Shown here piece after piece: positions 10,631 through 22,100 of a stretch of 64,000 nt of DNA (its first letter is position 1; each line of letters starts with the position of its first letter). The position numbers and the translations under genes are program-made. Under the pieces are notes generated by a model that was not told where the DNA came from, made no database searches, and saw only the letters and a list, made by a program, of their open reading frames with translations. The stretch spans positions 20,892,700 through 20,956,699 of the forward strand of contig OZ037768.1 of NCBI GenBank assembly GCA_964035545.1, given 5' to 3'. The DNA comes from Bugula neritina. Lineage: Eukaryota > Bryozoa > Gymnolaemata > Cheilostomatida > Bugulidae.

Positions 10631-12518
10631 CTAGTCATCTTCGTCCGACTCGATTCTGTTTCGCCGCTTTGCTACTGGTGCACTTTCCTCGTCACTATCT
10701 GTGGGGACATCACGATGTTTGTCAGATTTACTTTCTTCTGCCTCTTCGTGTTGAGTTTCATCATCAATTTCATTGGAGAGTTCCGAGCTGCATAAAATCA
10801 ACAGTCATGAATGAGGAACCAGTTTAGCAAAAAGTATACCATTCAATTTGTAGTCAAGTTTAAAATTAGATAGAGTTGGGCTAATTTAGAGAGATATGTA
10901 CAATTGTATTAACCTATTGCCCTACTATTTCCCACATAAAATGATGCAGCTTCATTCACATAGCAGGCAATCAAATGAATAATTACTGCCTAGTATCAAC
11001 TGTAGCTGTGATTGCATAGTAAAATTGCTTTAGATTAGAGATGAAATGCATACAAATAGATCAATGGTTCGGCAAAATTTAGAGTTATCTTTTCTTGAAA
11101 TGATCAGTGCTGACTTAAAACTGTAACTTGAGGTTATCAGTTCCTTAGCTTTTTTAACGAAATCTAAAGTATTTCCCATTTTCAATTTGCAAAATAGAGC
11201 ACATGGCGAGCATGAATTTTTACTCCCTCTTCAATCACATTCAATCTTACATACATTTTTGAGTCTTTCTTGGGCTTTTTGCCTTTTTGTGGTTGTTTCC
11301 CCTTTGATCGTTTGGTGCGAGTTGGAGATTCCTTCTCCTCATCATTTGTAACTACTCGCTCATTCTCCTTATCATCATCTACCTCCTTGTCATCAGTCGA
11401 TACGTCTTTCCTAGATGTGAATGTGAAAAATGATTTGACACTTTTCTGCCATTCTGGGGTAGGCTGAGGACAGTAGGGCAAACCAGTGCTTGGACCTTTC
11501 TTTTTACCTGGAATATAATAGCAGCATAAAAATAGGCAGGAGATAGCTGTAAAGATGAAACTTATGTAAGTTTAAATGTTGGATATAAACTTTTATTCCC
11601 TCAGGCAATTTCACCTTGAACAAATTAAGAGAAGGTTTATAGGTGACTATGTCAAATTTCTTGATACTATACTATGGTAGTTATCTAGGAGAGAAGGTAG
11701 CATCAGCTAGCAACAATTTGGAGACAGCAGGCGAATTGCTTGGTCACCTTACTATTATCCTATGCACTGTTTGCAAGAAAAACCATTACCCAATTAATTC
11801 AATTAAATGCACACACTGATTTGTCTTTAGAATAAAAATTGACCAATACTATGAAATGTAGTAAAGCTATCACTTGACTCACTTGGGTCTACTGGAGATG
11901 AGCTGCTACAAGCCCCACTATTGGACACCAACTGCTTCCTTGGAGCTTTCGAGCCAACAACTACAATACAAAATCATGATATTAATATTTAATATAATTA
12001 TTTTCATCGCCTGATCACTCTATTCACTATGAGTATGTGAATGTCTATTCATATTGAGTATTGACTCCATCTGATTAGAGTAAGTGTAAAACCAATATTA
12101 AAAGTAAGTATAACTCTAGTACTAACAATAATTCATAACGACAGTTACTGTTACAGCAACTGTAAGTCATAAGTGTTAGTGTAAGTGTTACACTTAGTCT
12201 TAATCTAACTCTAGACGACTAGAGTCTAAACCTTACACTTACACTCACAGTTAGTGTTACAGTTAGTGTTACACTTACACTTAGTATTACAGTTGCTGAG
12301 TTACTCACTTACTGAGTAACTACAAATCAGTAAAATTAGAAGTTAGAGTAAGTCTAAAAGGAACTGTAAGTTATTTAGTAAGTGTAAGATTAAGAGTAAC
12401 TGTTCTTGTAAGAGTAAGACTAAGAGTACTAAGAGTTACTCATACTGTCAATCATTAAATTAATGACAAACTGAAACTCACCTTTAGTTGTAGCACCATC
12501 GCCTTTTGTCCTCACCAT
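10631..12518 (-). CDS. PCLAF: PCLAF / PAF15 PCNA-associated factor (4 exons, 174 aa)
   Basis: This small, mostly disordered nuclear protein binds PCNA at replication forks. Exons on the minus strand: 12518-12482, 11960-11883, 11507-11255, 10787-10631; phases are consistent and the total is 525 nt. It begins MVRTK, as in mammalian PAF15, an N-terminus that resembles histone H3 and is read by the UHRF1 PHD finger. K12 and K21 have the same nine-residue spacing as human K15 and K24, and APRK is conserved. The PIP box is Q59-KSVKS-F65-F66, preceded by CPQPTPEW as in human RPTPKW. A KEN degron is at 85-87. The protein is longer than the 111-aa human one: an added Lys-rich stretch and an acidic C-terminal exon ending IESDEDD make up the difference. 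The gene is divergent from MNT and convergent with CSNK1G. Confidence 0.93.
12060..12450. repeat. Degenerate GTAAGTGTTAC low-complexity tract in PCLAF intron 1
   Basis: Units such as GTTAGTGTTACAC and GTAAGTGTAAG recur on both strands and form short inverted pairs. Several copies contain GTAAGT, the consensus 5' splice-site hexamer. No coding frame is present. Confidence 0.6.
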
Positions 12519-13187
12519 TTTTTATGAATATGCTCTTGTAAAAAGTAAAACTGTACTACTAAAAATAAATTATGCTTTTAATACACACTGAGTTTCTTAT
12601 TCAGGTTTTACCATGAAATAAGGCTGCTTTAATTTGAAATAATAAAAGTCAACTTGAGGATGAGCACCAGTACTGAGTGAGTACTTTATTTTACAGTTCC
12701 GCGGCTTTTTGGCGTAGCAACAACGAGTCGATTTTTTTTTCTTTGAATAAAGGCCATGTGAGTTAAGTAGATCGTAGTTGATTTGTTATATACTTAGCCA
12801 ACTTGTATTTTAAATACAATTAGTTATATATCTTTGACTAAGTAAAATGAATCTATTTGTTTAAAATACAGTTTAATTTTTGTCAATATTGCTAAACATA
12901 AAAGTTGATAATATTTTAATATTTTGAAGGGAGTAAATAATAACAAGCTTTTCCGTCGACAACACGTGATATTAATGCAACTTTGAAAGCATGTTATTGG
13001 TCAATAGCTTTTAGTTGTGTACACGTGCCCTCATAACCAGGTGGATGCGCCTTGTGGGTGAAATTGAGCTTGGTTTAACGGTATTTTCTCTCCGTTTATG
13101 GTTTTAAATTCAATTTCATGTTGAGTTCCTAGTGAAAACGCGGTTCGAATAGTAAACTAGCTGCCTAATTATATCTGAATTAGCAAC
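12519..13187. promoter_or_regulatory. Divergent PCLAF-MNT promoter region with E-boxes
   Basis: The start codons of PCLAF (-) and MNT (+) are separated by 669 bp, which must contain both promoters and 5' UTRs. Canonical CACGTG E-boxes occur at 12963-12968 and 13022-13027. Two more lie just inside MNT, at 13258-13263 and 13539-13544. CACGTG is the site recognised by Max heterodimers with Myc, Mxd or MNT. No clear TATA box was identified. Confidence 0.6.
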
Positions 13188-16100
13188 ATGAGTCTTGAAA
13201 CGTTGTTAGAAGCAGCTGAGTTTCTGGAATGGAACAAGTCGAGTGGGAAGAAATCGTCACGTGGTTCGTTATACTTATTGGTGGTTATTTTACTTTGATT
13301 ACTTTAGCTACTTATTCAGTGACATATGCATATTAACTTTCGCTTTTAGATAGTATGTCAGTTATTCATGTACTGATTAATTTTGCTTTAGGTTTTTAAA
13401 TCAACGTGGTGTAAAGTATAAGTAACTGTAACTAATACTATAGTATAAGTGAGTCAATAAATATAATCATATACGATTGCCCCTTTGTTAAAAAGCCCGG
13501 ATCAAATATGGGCGTGACTACTCTACCAGCACGCTTGTCACGTGCACAGCGTTATGGTTGACAAAAAAGCGCTTCAAGTTAAATTGGAGGCACTTGTGCC
13601 AAAATTTCACTTAGACATTCAGCGTTGGTTCTATGTCTGATCTTAGTCATTATTAAACAATTGAAATAAAATTTAAAATCATATCACGTTTCAACTGATG
13701 TTTCCCCAAATCTACTTTGTCTTCTAATCATAATTTATAATTATATTCATATTGATATTTAGTTTCATGATGGTTGTACTACTACTTGTAGACGTAGTTG
13801 GATAAAATTAAATGTTATATGCGTGTGCGTGCGTGTGTATGTGTAAACTGTATTAATGTTGTAGGTGATCAATTTTAAAATCAACATCTTAGTCAATTTT
13901 AACCTATAAGATTATAGTAGACCTATATATTATATTAATATATGTATATATACATATTATATTATATGTTACAGCTACAAGGACTTCTAAAAAGGCTGAA
14001 AACTATAAACCTCAATTATTAACTGATCGGAAGAGAAAAGTGTCTGGCACCAAGCCTGTCAAAGTCTTGACTGCGGCAGCAACCAGCGCTGCCTCCGCTT
14101 CTGCTACTACTGTCAGTGATTTCTCATTGGGTGGCTCTTCTACCTTCAGTGACTTAGCGCCAACCGACCAGCAACAGAACATTAGTTTGAAAGAAATTCG
14201 AAAAAGGTAGTATGTAGTCACTATTAGTTGGTGAGTGAGCTTGTGCATTGCTCAGTCACCACAACTATTGGTATTCTAACCCAATGATAGACAGAGAGAA
14301 TTTATGTAGTATGTAGTACATTACTGGTTCTATTTTCTATAGACAAAATGCATGTTGATGTCCCCTATGCCCTCAAAAAACTTTCTTTTTTGGTATATTT
14401 TTTATTGAAAAACTGCCACATATGAAAGTTCGTAGCCCGCTTTAAAAAACCCTTTCCATTATTGGTTTCTTACAGGGATAGTAACTATAAACTTCCGTGA
14501 GTTTTTTACTGAAATAGTGTCTCTAACAACTTTTTCTAAAAATATTTGAAAATCGAGTCTAAATGTAAGTTTTTATGTCTACTTTTTATGATTATGCTTT
14601 CAGCCTCGGCAACCGGGAGACGCATAACAAGCTAGAGAAAAATAGGTTAGTATTTCCTCATGTCTTCAAGTATTGTTACATTTGCTTAGGATATCCCCTT
14701 CAGTTTCTATTGCTTACTCAGTTTTCCCAACATGGCATCTCGAGGCGTTTCAGTACAGAAGGGTTATTTAAATGGACATGCTTTTCTGTGTCTGCATAAA
14801 TCAGATGCTTGCTGTTTCTTTTACTGTGTCTGGCAAACTGCCTGTCCATATTCAATCTTGAGAGGGAATAATTCCATATATTTGGTTCAGTCATTTTTTG
14901 TTTAAAAATTTACATTTTTGTTGTCTTCTCCTGCAAATTGGTTTCCACCTGCATGCTACATCTACACTGTTATTCTGACTTTCCTGTTATAGCATGATTA
15001 TAATTTGTTTTTTTTTTTCAAAGAAGTTTTGAAGTTATACACGGTTTATAATGAGAAAGTCAAATTTATTTGACATTTCATTTCATACGTTTTCTCGTAT
15101 CATTTTTTACTTGAAAAATCCTATGATTTGTGAAATTCATCTCTCCTACGGTATCATAGGTTAATGCAAAAGGATTGCAGCAATGATATACCTGTTGTGT
15201 GCCACCTAAAGTGTTTGTGTTTGTAGATTCACAACTGCAATAGTGTAATGAAAATATCTATACAACTGTTATTTATTTTGGATTTTATAAACAGCTATTT
15301 AGTAGTTAGTAGCAGGTAAAAATTCCCTATAGTTTAATTAGAAGACTGTAGCGTCTGGTAAATACTAGATCATCACTAAATCACAGCCGTGTAATACTTA
15401 ATAATGTAGTTCTGATGCTACAGCTTATAGTGTACATTTCATTGCAGTAGCTGCATGTCAACTGTTTCACGTACTACTTACTGTTCACAGGCGGGCTCAT
15501 CTTAGAGAGTGTTTCGATCAGCTAAGAAAAGAACTTCCTTTTGTTGATGAGAGGAGAGCCTCCAACCTTTCCACGTTGAAGAGTGCCATCAGGGTGATTG
15601 AGGTAACCTGCTGACACCTGTCAACTCAACTCTTCTTCAAAACTTCCATCACTATGTTTTCTATTTTTAGCTGTTCTTTCTTTTAAATTATGATTATAAT
15701 TAGAAGCACGTGCTCAAAAGCTGTTGTGCAAATGCTACTGAAAAGTTTAGCACAATACTGGTTTGTTTCCAATCATTATAAAGTTGACGTCAAGTGAAAG
15801 TCAGCAACTTTGTAAACTCTAATGCTTGTGCTGTAAAATTGTCGTGTCTGTGATTAAGAAGCCGTGCACTAGGGCCTATGCACACTGTAACACTCTGAAC
15901 CCATGCTATGTTGTGAAACCTTAACCTATCAGGTTGTAAAGTTTTTCTCATTTCTAACCTTTGACCTCCACCTTTGCCCTTACAGACAACTCCCTTTATA
16001 GAATAGTTGCAAATAGTACTGTGTACCAGCATAAGAGTTGTGTTTTTTATAAAAGTTATCAATACTTGGAGTTGTCATTTCGTGTTTTCTATATATCAGA

Positions 16101-19100
16101 ATTTGGCTAGTCGCCACAAGGAGCTAGAAGCTGATAAGAAGAGACTGCAAAGATTGAAGAGCACAAGACAGGCACACATTAACACGTTGAGGTAGGTTTT
16201 CTGTCTGTGTGTCTTCACTGCTTTTTTTCTTTTCAAATAATTAATAAAAACATTTTTTGGATTCGCATTAAACCCTTTTTCATTAATAACCAAACATAGA
16301 ACAGTTCTTTATTATCTGCAAGTTTTGTTAAAATAGTCTTTTATCTGGTTTGCATTAGAGGACAAATATTGCGACAACCTTGTGACTAATTCCCAAGTTA
16401 TTTGTTAATATCTTTAAAACTAGTCTCAAAACGGAAAGATAATCCTTTGTGGTGGTCAACTTGATCATTAATCAAATCTCTAGGGTTTAGTATACATTGT
16501 CTTTCCAACTTCAGGTCTTGTGGTTCCTTACTGAGTGTAGCTTCTCTTTATACCAAATGCTGAGCCATTTGTTACTCTTATACCCAGTGTTGTGCCCTGG
16601 CAATCACAAGGCTGTCCACAGTTGTTGAAATTAGAATATAGACATTATAATCTTACACGTACTATATTATTATACTAAAATGCCTGGGTGTATCATGTCT
16701 AGCCCACCAATTTCAGAATTTCCAGCGTTTTCAGAGTTGCTTCCCCTTTGTCAGTAAACACTAATGCACAGGAGTGCAGTCAAAGGATGGCATAACGTAA
16801 GCAAGTGGCATTAGTTATGTGCTAATACGCTGCCCAATCTGTGCTGTTATTATTTTCAGTATTAGTAAAATAAAAATGGAATAGCTAGTTTTCACTTTAT
16901 ATAAAGGTCCTCTAAATTCATATTTCGTTTGAAAGTGTAATTTTGTACAAAATTTTTAGCCTTGTGGAGGATTAACGCCAAGGTAACGAATGCAGTTCTG
17001 TAATTCATAATTGGCAATATTTACCTCGTTCCATTTCATTATATTGAAATTGAGAGTGTTGGTCTTTACCAACAGCCATCTTGGTTCATTCTATTCATTG
17101 GGTTATGTACTAAAAACTACTAATGCATTCGTGTGATGACTCAAACACTAAATTGTGGAGGAGTTACACAGACAGATTTGTTAGCGTCTACTCATAACCC
17201 ATTTCAAATAACAAACTTTTTGAGTGTTTTTCAGTTTCGTGGCACCCAGCACTAAACAGCATAGTTTGTATTTGAGATTCTTATATTTAGCTGTGTTTTT
17301 AGAAAAGAACTGCGAGATAAGGGGGTAGAGTACAATATCGAGGACTGGATTGAGGGCACTAAGTCTAGCACTAACTCCACCAGCACAGCATCTGGTAAGC
17401 CGACTCCTTCTTTAGGTAAAATCATTTATCAGTTGTCTTCCCTTGTCAGACTTCATTGAATAGACAACTCTTTATAAACTGTAGCATAAACAAGACTAGC
17501 TTTCCAATTAATTTTAAATTTTATGATGTAAGCTCAAGTTATCTACAGAAGGTCCGAGAAAATGGCTTCCAATTTACTGAAACACAAAGCAATCTTTTTC
17601 ATGAACCAACAAGTTTACTATTTAAACGTAGACAGTGTTTTTAAAAGTTTAGCTACTCCCAAGTTTTTGGCTTTTTACTTTTGCCAAAAACACTGCAATC
17701 ACTAGTTTTCAGCAACTGCTTATAACTAACAACCTGGAAACCACATTCAGCTCAACTACATACAATATAATAATCTGTCGTACCTGAAGAAGTGACCTCA
17801 CCAAGTCACCAACAGTTGGAATAGTCTGTGATTATTCCCAAATAGATATGTTGCATTCTTAACACTGTCACAGCTCTATACAGTAGATATGCTCTTGTAG
17901 ACAACCATAAGTAGTTTTTCTACTCAAATTTTGAAATTACTTTCCGTATAATCAATTGAAAAATTTCTATAGAAAAGAACTTTTTGCATTAGGACGATTC
18001 CATAATCCAAATACACTCTATAAAAAAATACTAGTAGACATTTTAAGCTTATGCAACTTTGCTTTTGTGAAATGCTAGTTCGGGGATTGAACCAAAACTA
18101 GTGATGTAATGAGCATGGGCACATGCTTTGAGCTGTTGTTGAAAGGCATGGTTTGATATTTATAAAAAAGTGTTAGTTCATTGACTGTATTATATTGGCT
18201 TCAATTCTACTAGTTATATTTAACTTCTGTACACGAATCTATTAAAAGAGGTGTTTTTGTCAGTTTTGTGCAGCCATGAAAATGAATGAAGTGCCAAAAT
18301 ATTTTATAAGCATCAGAGTAATGCCAAATCTGTGAACTGGTTAACATCCAGCCTGCCTGCAGTGGAAATGTCATGGTGGGACGTCTGGTAGAGTGTCCTA
18401 GAATTTAAAAAATTACATAAAATCTGTCAATCGGGAAATGTGTGGTAATTTATAAATGACGTTAATCTATGCAGCTCTATAAAAAATATAGTAGACAAGT
18501 GGTTTTTTAGTAAGAGTGAGTAATAGTTTTCAACAAAGAGAAGTTCAACTCTTGAAGCACAAGCTACCAACCATTACTTGAACATATTTTATTTTTGGTG
18601 TCGAACAAACAAGTTAAAAAAACATTAATACCATGATTCATCATAAACACTTTCTTGTGCTATATCCAGATCAACCTGCTAAAATTTTCTGTTTGCCTGA
18701 AGTTGACAGTCGAGTCAAAACTACTTTTTTTTATTTACATACTGCAACTTTCTTACAGTCTTTCTGACTTCCCGTATTGGTCATGAAACTTGCCAGAAGT
18801 TGTTATCTGTCAATATCTGGCATAGAAGAAGCGCATATCCTTCTGATATAGCCTCTTTCACTGACTACCTGTAGAATGCGTCACTATCTACCTGTAGAAT
18901 GCGTCACTATCTACCTGTAGAATGTGTCACTATCTACCTGTAGAATGTGTCACCAACCACCTGTAGAATGTGTCACTAACTACCTGTAGAATGTGTCACT
19001 AACTGACTACCTGCAGAATGTGTCACTAACTGACTACCTGCAGAATGTGTCACCAACCACCTGTAGGACGTGTCACTATCTACTTGTAGAATGTGTTACT

Positions 19101-22100
19101 GGTTGGCTACTTGTAGAATGTGTCACTAACTACCTGTAGGACGTGTCACTATCTACTTGTAGAATGTGTTACTGGTTGGCTACTTGTAGAATGTGTCACT
19201 AACTACCTGTAGGACGTGTCACTATCTACCTGTAGAATGTGTTCTTAGTTGGCTACTTGTAGAATGTGTTTCTAACTAACTACTTGTAGAATGTGGGGAC
19301 GGGGTAACTGACACTCTAGCTGTGGCAGCTGCCAATAGTGGAGTCCAGAACTTGATTGAAGCTGCTGCTGCTGAACAGCCGAGGAGTATCCAGCCTGCGC
19401 CACTCCCTTCTGGTAAGCTGCTGATTCTTCTCGTAGTTAATCACTCATAGCTGAGTGGCTGGTCGTAACGTTATCACATCCTCCTGGAATTAAGCAGATA
19501 ATAGTTGTTTACCAAAGACTGGCTGTGAAGATACATGACGCCAAAGCTCACGTGCGAACGTTAGTTGTAATCACCAGTCAAGAAACTCGTATCGCGTAGT
19601 TTAGTGGAGACAGATGAGGAGTAAATGTTTCTAGATTGATTTGTTTGTCTGATGGGAGGTGTTGATGTGTAAAGTGTAGATGACCAACGCTGGGGCCGAG
19701 ATATCTGCGCTATGCCGTGTGAATAAACTCATCAAGTTGGTTCTTTTCTCTGGTCTATAAACATGCAAATTGTAGCGGTGCAATCACCTTAGCCAGCCGT
19801 GACACGCTTAAGATTTTCTTTGTTCAAGTTTGGTAACAGTGAAAAAATTTTATTTGCCCAGAAATTTTTGTTTGTGGCGCGGGTTAAAATCGAACATGAC
19901 TTGCAGAATTGTTTGTGATCTAGAAAACAGACAAATTCCCCATTACTTCACCCACCTCAAGATTTGAGACCAGCTTAACCTGTGATAGTCCTGTGATGTG
20001 TATAATTTGTCGACTGTGGAGTTTGTTTTCAAATATTTTGATGAATATTCGGCCATTATAATAATATATTGTCTCTTATTTAAATGATGTGCCAAAAATA
20101 ACGGTAAACAAAATTCCTATTTGTTGGGACAGGAGTGTATTTAAATATTTGACTGGGTGATGAAGTGTAACGCAGCCAGTGATTTAATACCAGCCCAATC
20201 CAGGGTAGGTGATTGGGAGGTGTGATTCGGCATCACTAAGTTGATAGATTGCTAAATGATGCTTTCCTTAGTGCACTGTGTACTGACAGGCGCTTGTGAC
20301 AGAGAGAGTTGTTGTTGCTTGTAGAGGTGCAGCTGGTTATAAAGCCAGCTCCCAACACTAAGTCTGAGTCAGCAACCAACGTTACCGTGCAGGCCACACC
20401 TCTCCAGACGGTGCACCTGGTACAGCAGGGCGGTCTGACCGCCCAACCCCAGACCCTGATGATGGCTCCCACCCAGCTGGCCGGCACTCTAGTCAACAAG
20501 ATAGTGATTCCTTCCGCCTCCGGAGATGTCCTCCCCAGCACCGCCTCTACCCAGCACCAGCAACTGGCACCTACAAACACCCAAGTACCACAAGGTAACT
20601 CTTACTCCAATTGTTACACTCAGTGCCATTGGCTCAGATCTTACTCCACTTGTTACACTCTGTGCCATTGGTTCAGATCACACAGTATTAACTTGCTGCT
20701 TGACAAATACTTGTTGATTGGAGGCAGTATATTATCTTCTTGTCTGTTAGAAGACCGTCTATAGGTAATTAGGTAAAAATGGCACAGGTGAAAATGGCAC
20801 AAATGGAGCAGTAGGTAAAAATGGCGCACACTGATGTTAAATTTTCCCAGACTCAAACTCTCAAACCTAAGTCCCCTCCCTGTTCCAAACCCCCAACCAC
20901 CACCCGCAAACCCTAATATTGAGTACGTACCATTTTTACCTACTTTGCTTTTTGTGTCATTATTACCAACAATAATTCTGCTATACTTTCAACATAGTCT
21001 ACAAGGGCCCAGTTTAAACTGCATCAACGTGACACGTTATAAAACTAAAACTGACATACCAGAAATAATGATGTTTTCAGAAAATGGCCAGGTATTTTTT
21101 AATAATTAATTGTTCCAATATTCTCATTAATCATGGAAAATCGGCCCAGATTTTCTTCTATGCTAAACAGGATATAATTGCTCCTGACCATAAATAATCA
21201 CTCGGCCTGCAAACCAGGTTATTTTTAGAACACTCAGTAACCAAACATTTATCCACACATTCATCAATGGATGTTTGCTTCCTCCTGGACCATAATTCAT
21301 CTCTCTTAAGCTTCCCGTGTTGCTCAAGGGCATGGATCAGAGTTGAGTCAATATTTGTGACTTCACGTCAAGTTTGGAAAACACCAAGTCCTGGGCGACT
21401 ATGTTATAAAACGTCTTTCTACTTGAGACGTCTAAACAAAACTCTTGTTGAATGAAAACAATGAATATACAAAGATAAATATTGTCCTTTCAAAATTCTC
21501 ACATTAATTATTAATAAAATTATATCCTTTTCAAGTTTTGAACAGGTTGTTTTCTGTTCTTTTTCAATTATGCAAATAGCTTAGCAAAATATATTAGATT
21601 TCGAGGAGTTATCCACTCTCTGTTATCTGCTATTATTTCGCCAACATTTATACAAGTTAAGTCATAGTTGAAAACCTTAATAGTTTCAGTTTAGAGTTAG
21701 TTCAGAGCAAAAGCTCTGGAGCTTTCTGTTTAATGTGTTGATAACTCCCGACATGAATATCACAAATATACAGTAGTATCGCAATTTGAATTGGTACTAA
21801 ATAAATCTACCTTGTAGAATGGTTCTATAAGCAGCACCGAGTTGGGGGTGATTGAGTGCGGTAGCAACTCAGAGCTGCTTATAGAACCATTCTATCTAAT
21901 ATATTTTATCATCATTACATCGGTGAATACATTTCAGTTTTGAAAATAAAAATGAAAACTCTTGATGCATTAAACTATTTACATTTTTCTGTAAATATTT
22001 TGGCAGAGAGTATATGTTGTTAATATTATATTAATTGCTGATTATAATGAAATACCAAGCCTATTTGTCTGAAATTTCTGCTAAATATGACTCGCACTCA

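Noticed and set aside
13142-13150. GGTTCGAAT as a possible tRNA B box
   Set aside because: No matching A box or acceptor-stem pairing upstream; it is in the MNT 5' region.
18865-19289. Regular direct repeats resembling a CRISPR array
   Set aside because: Units are contiguous with no unique spacers and lie in an intron of an animal gene; this is a minisatellite.
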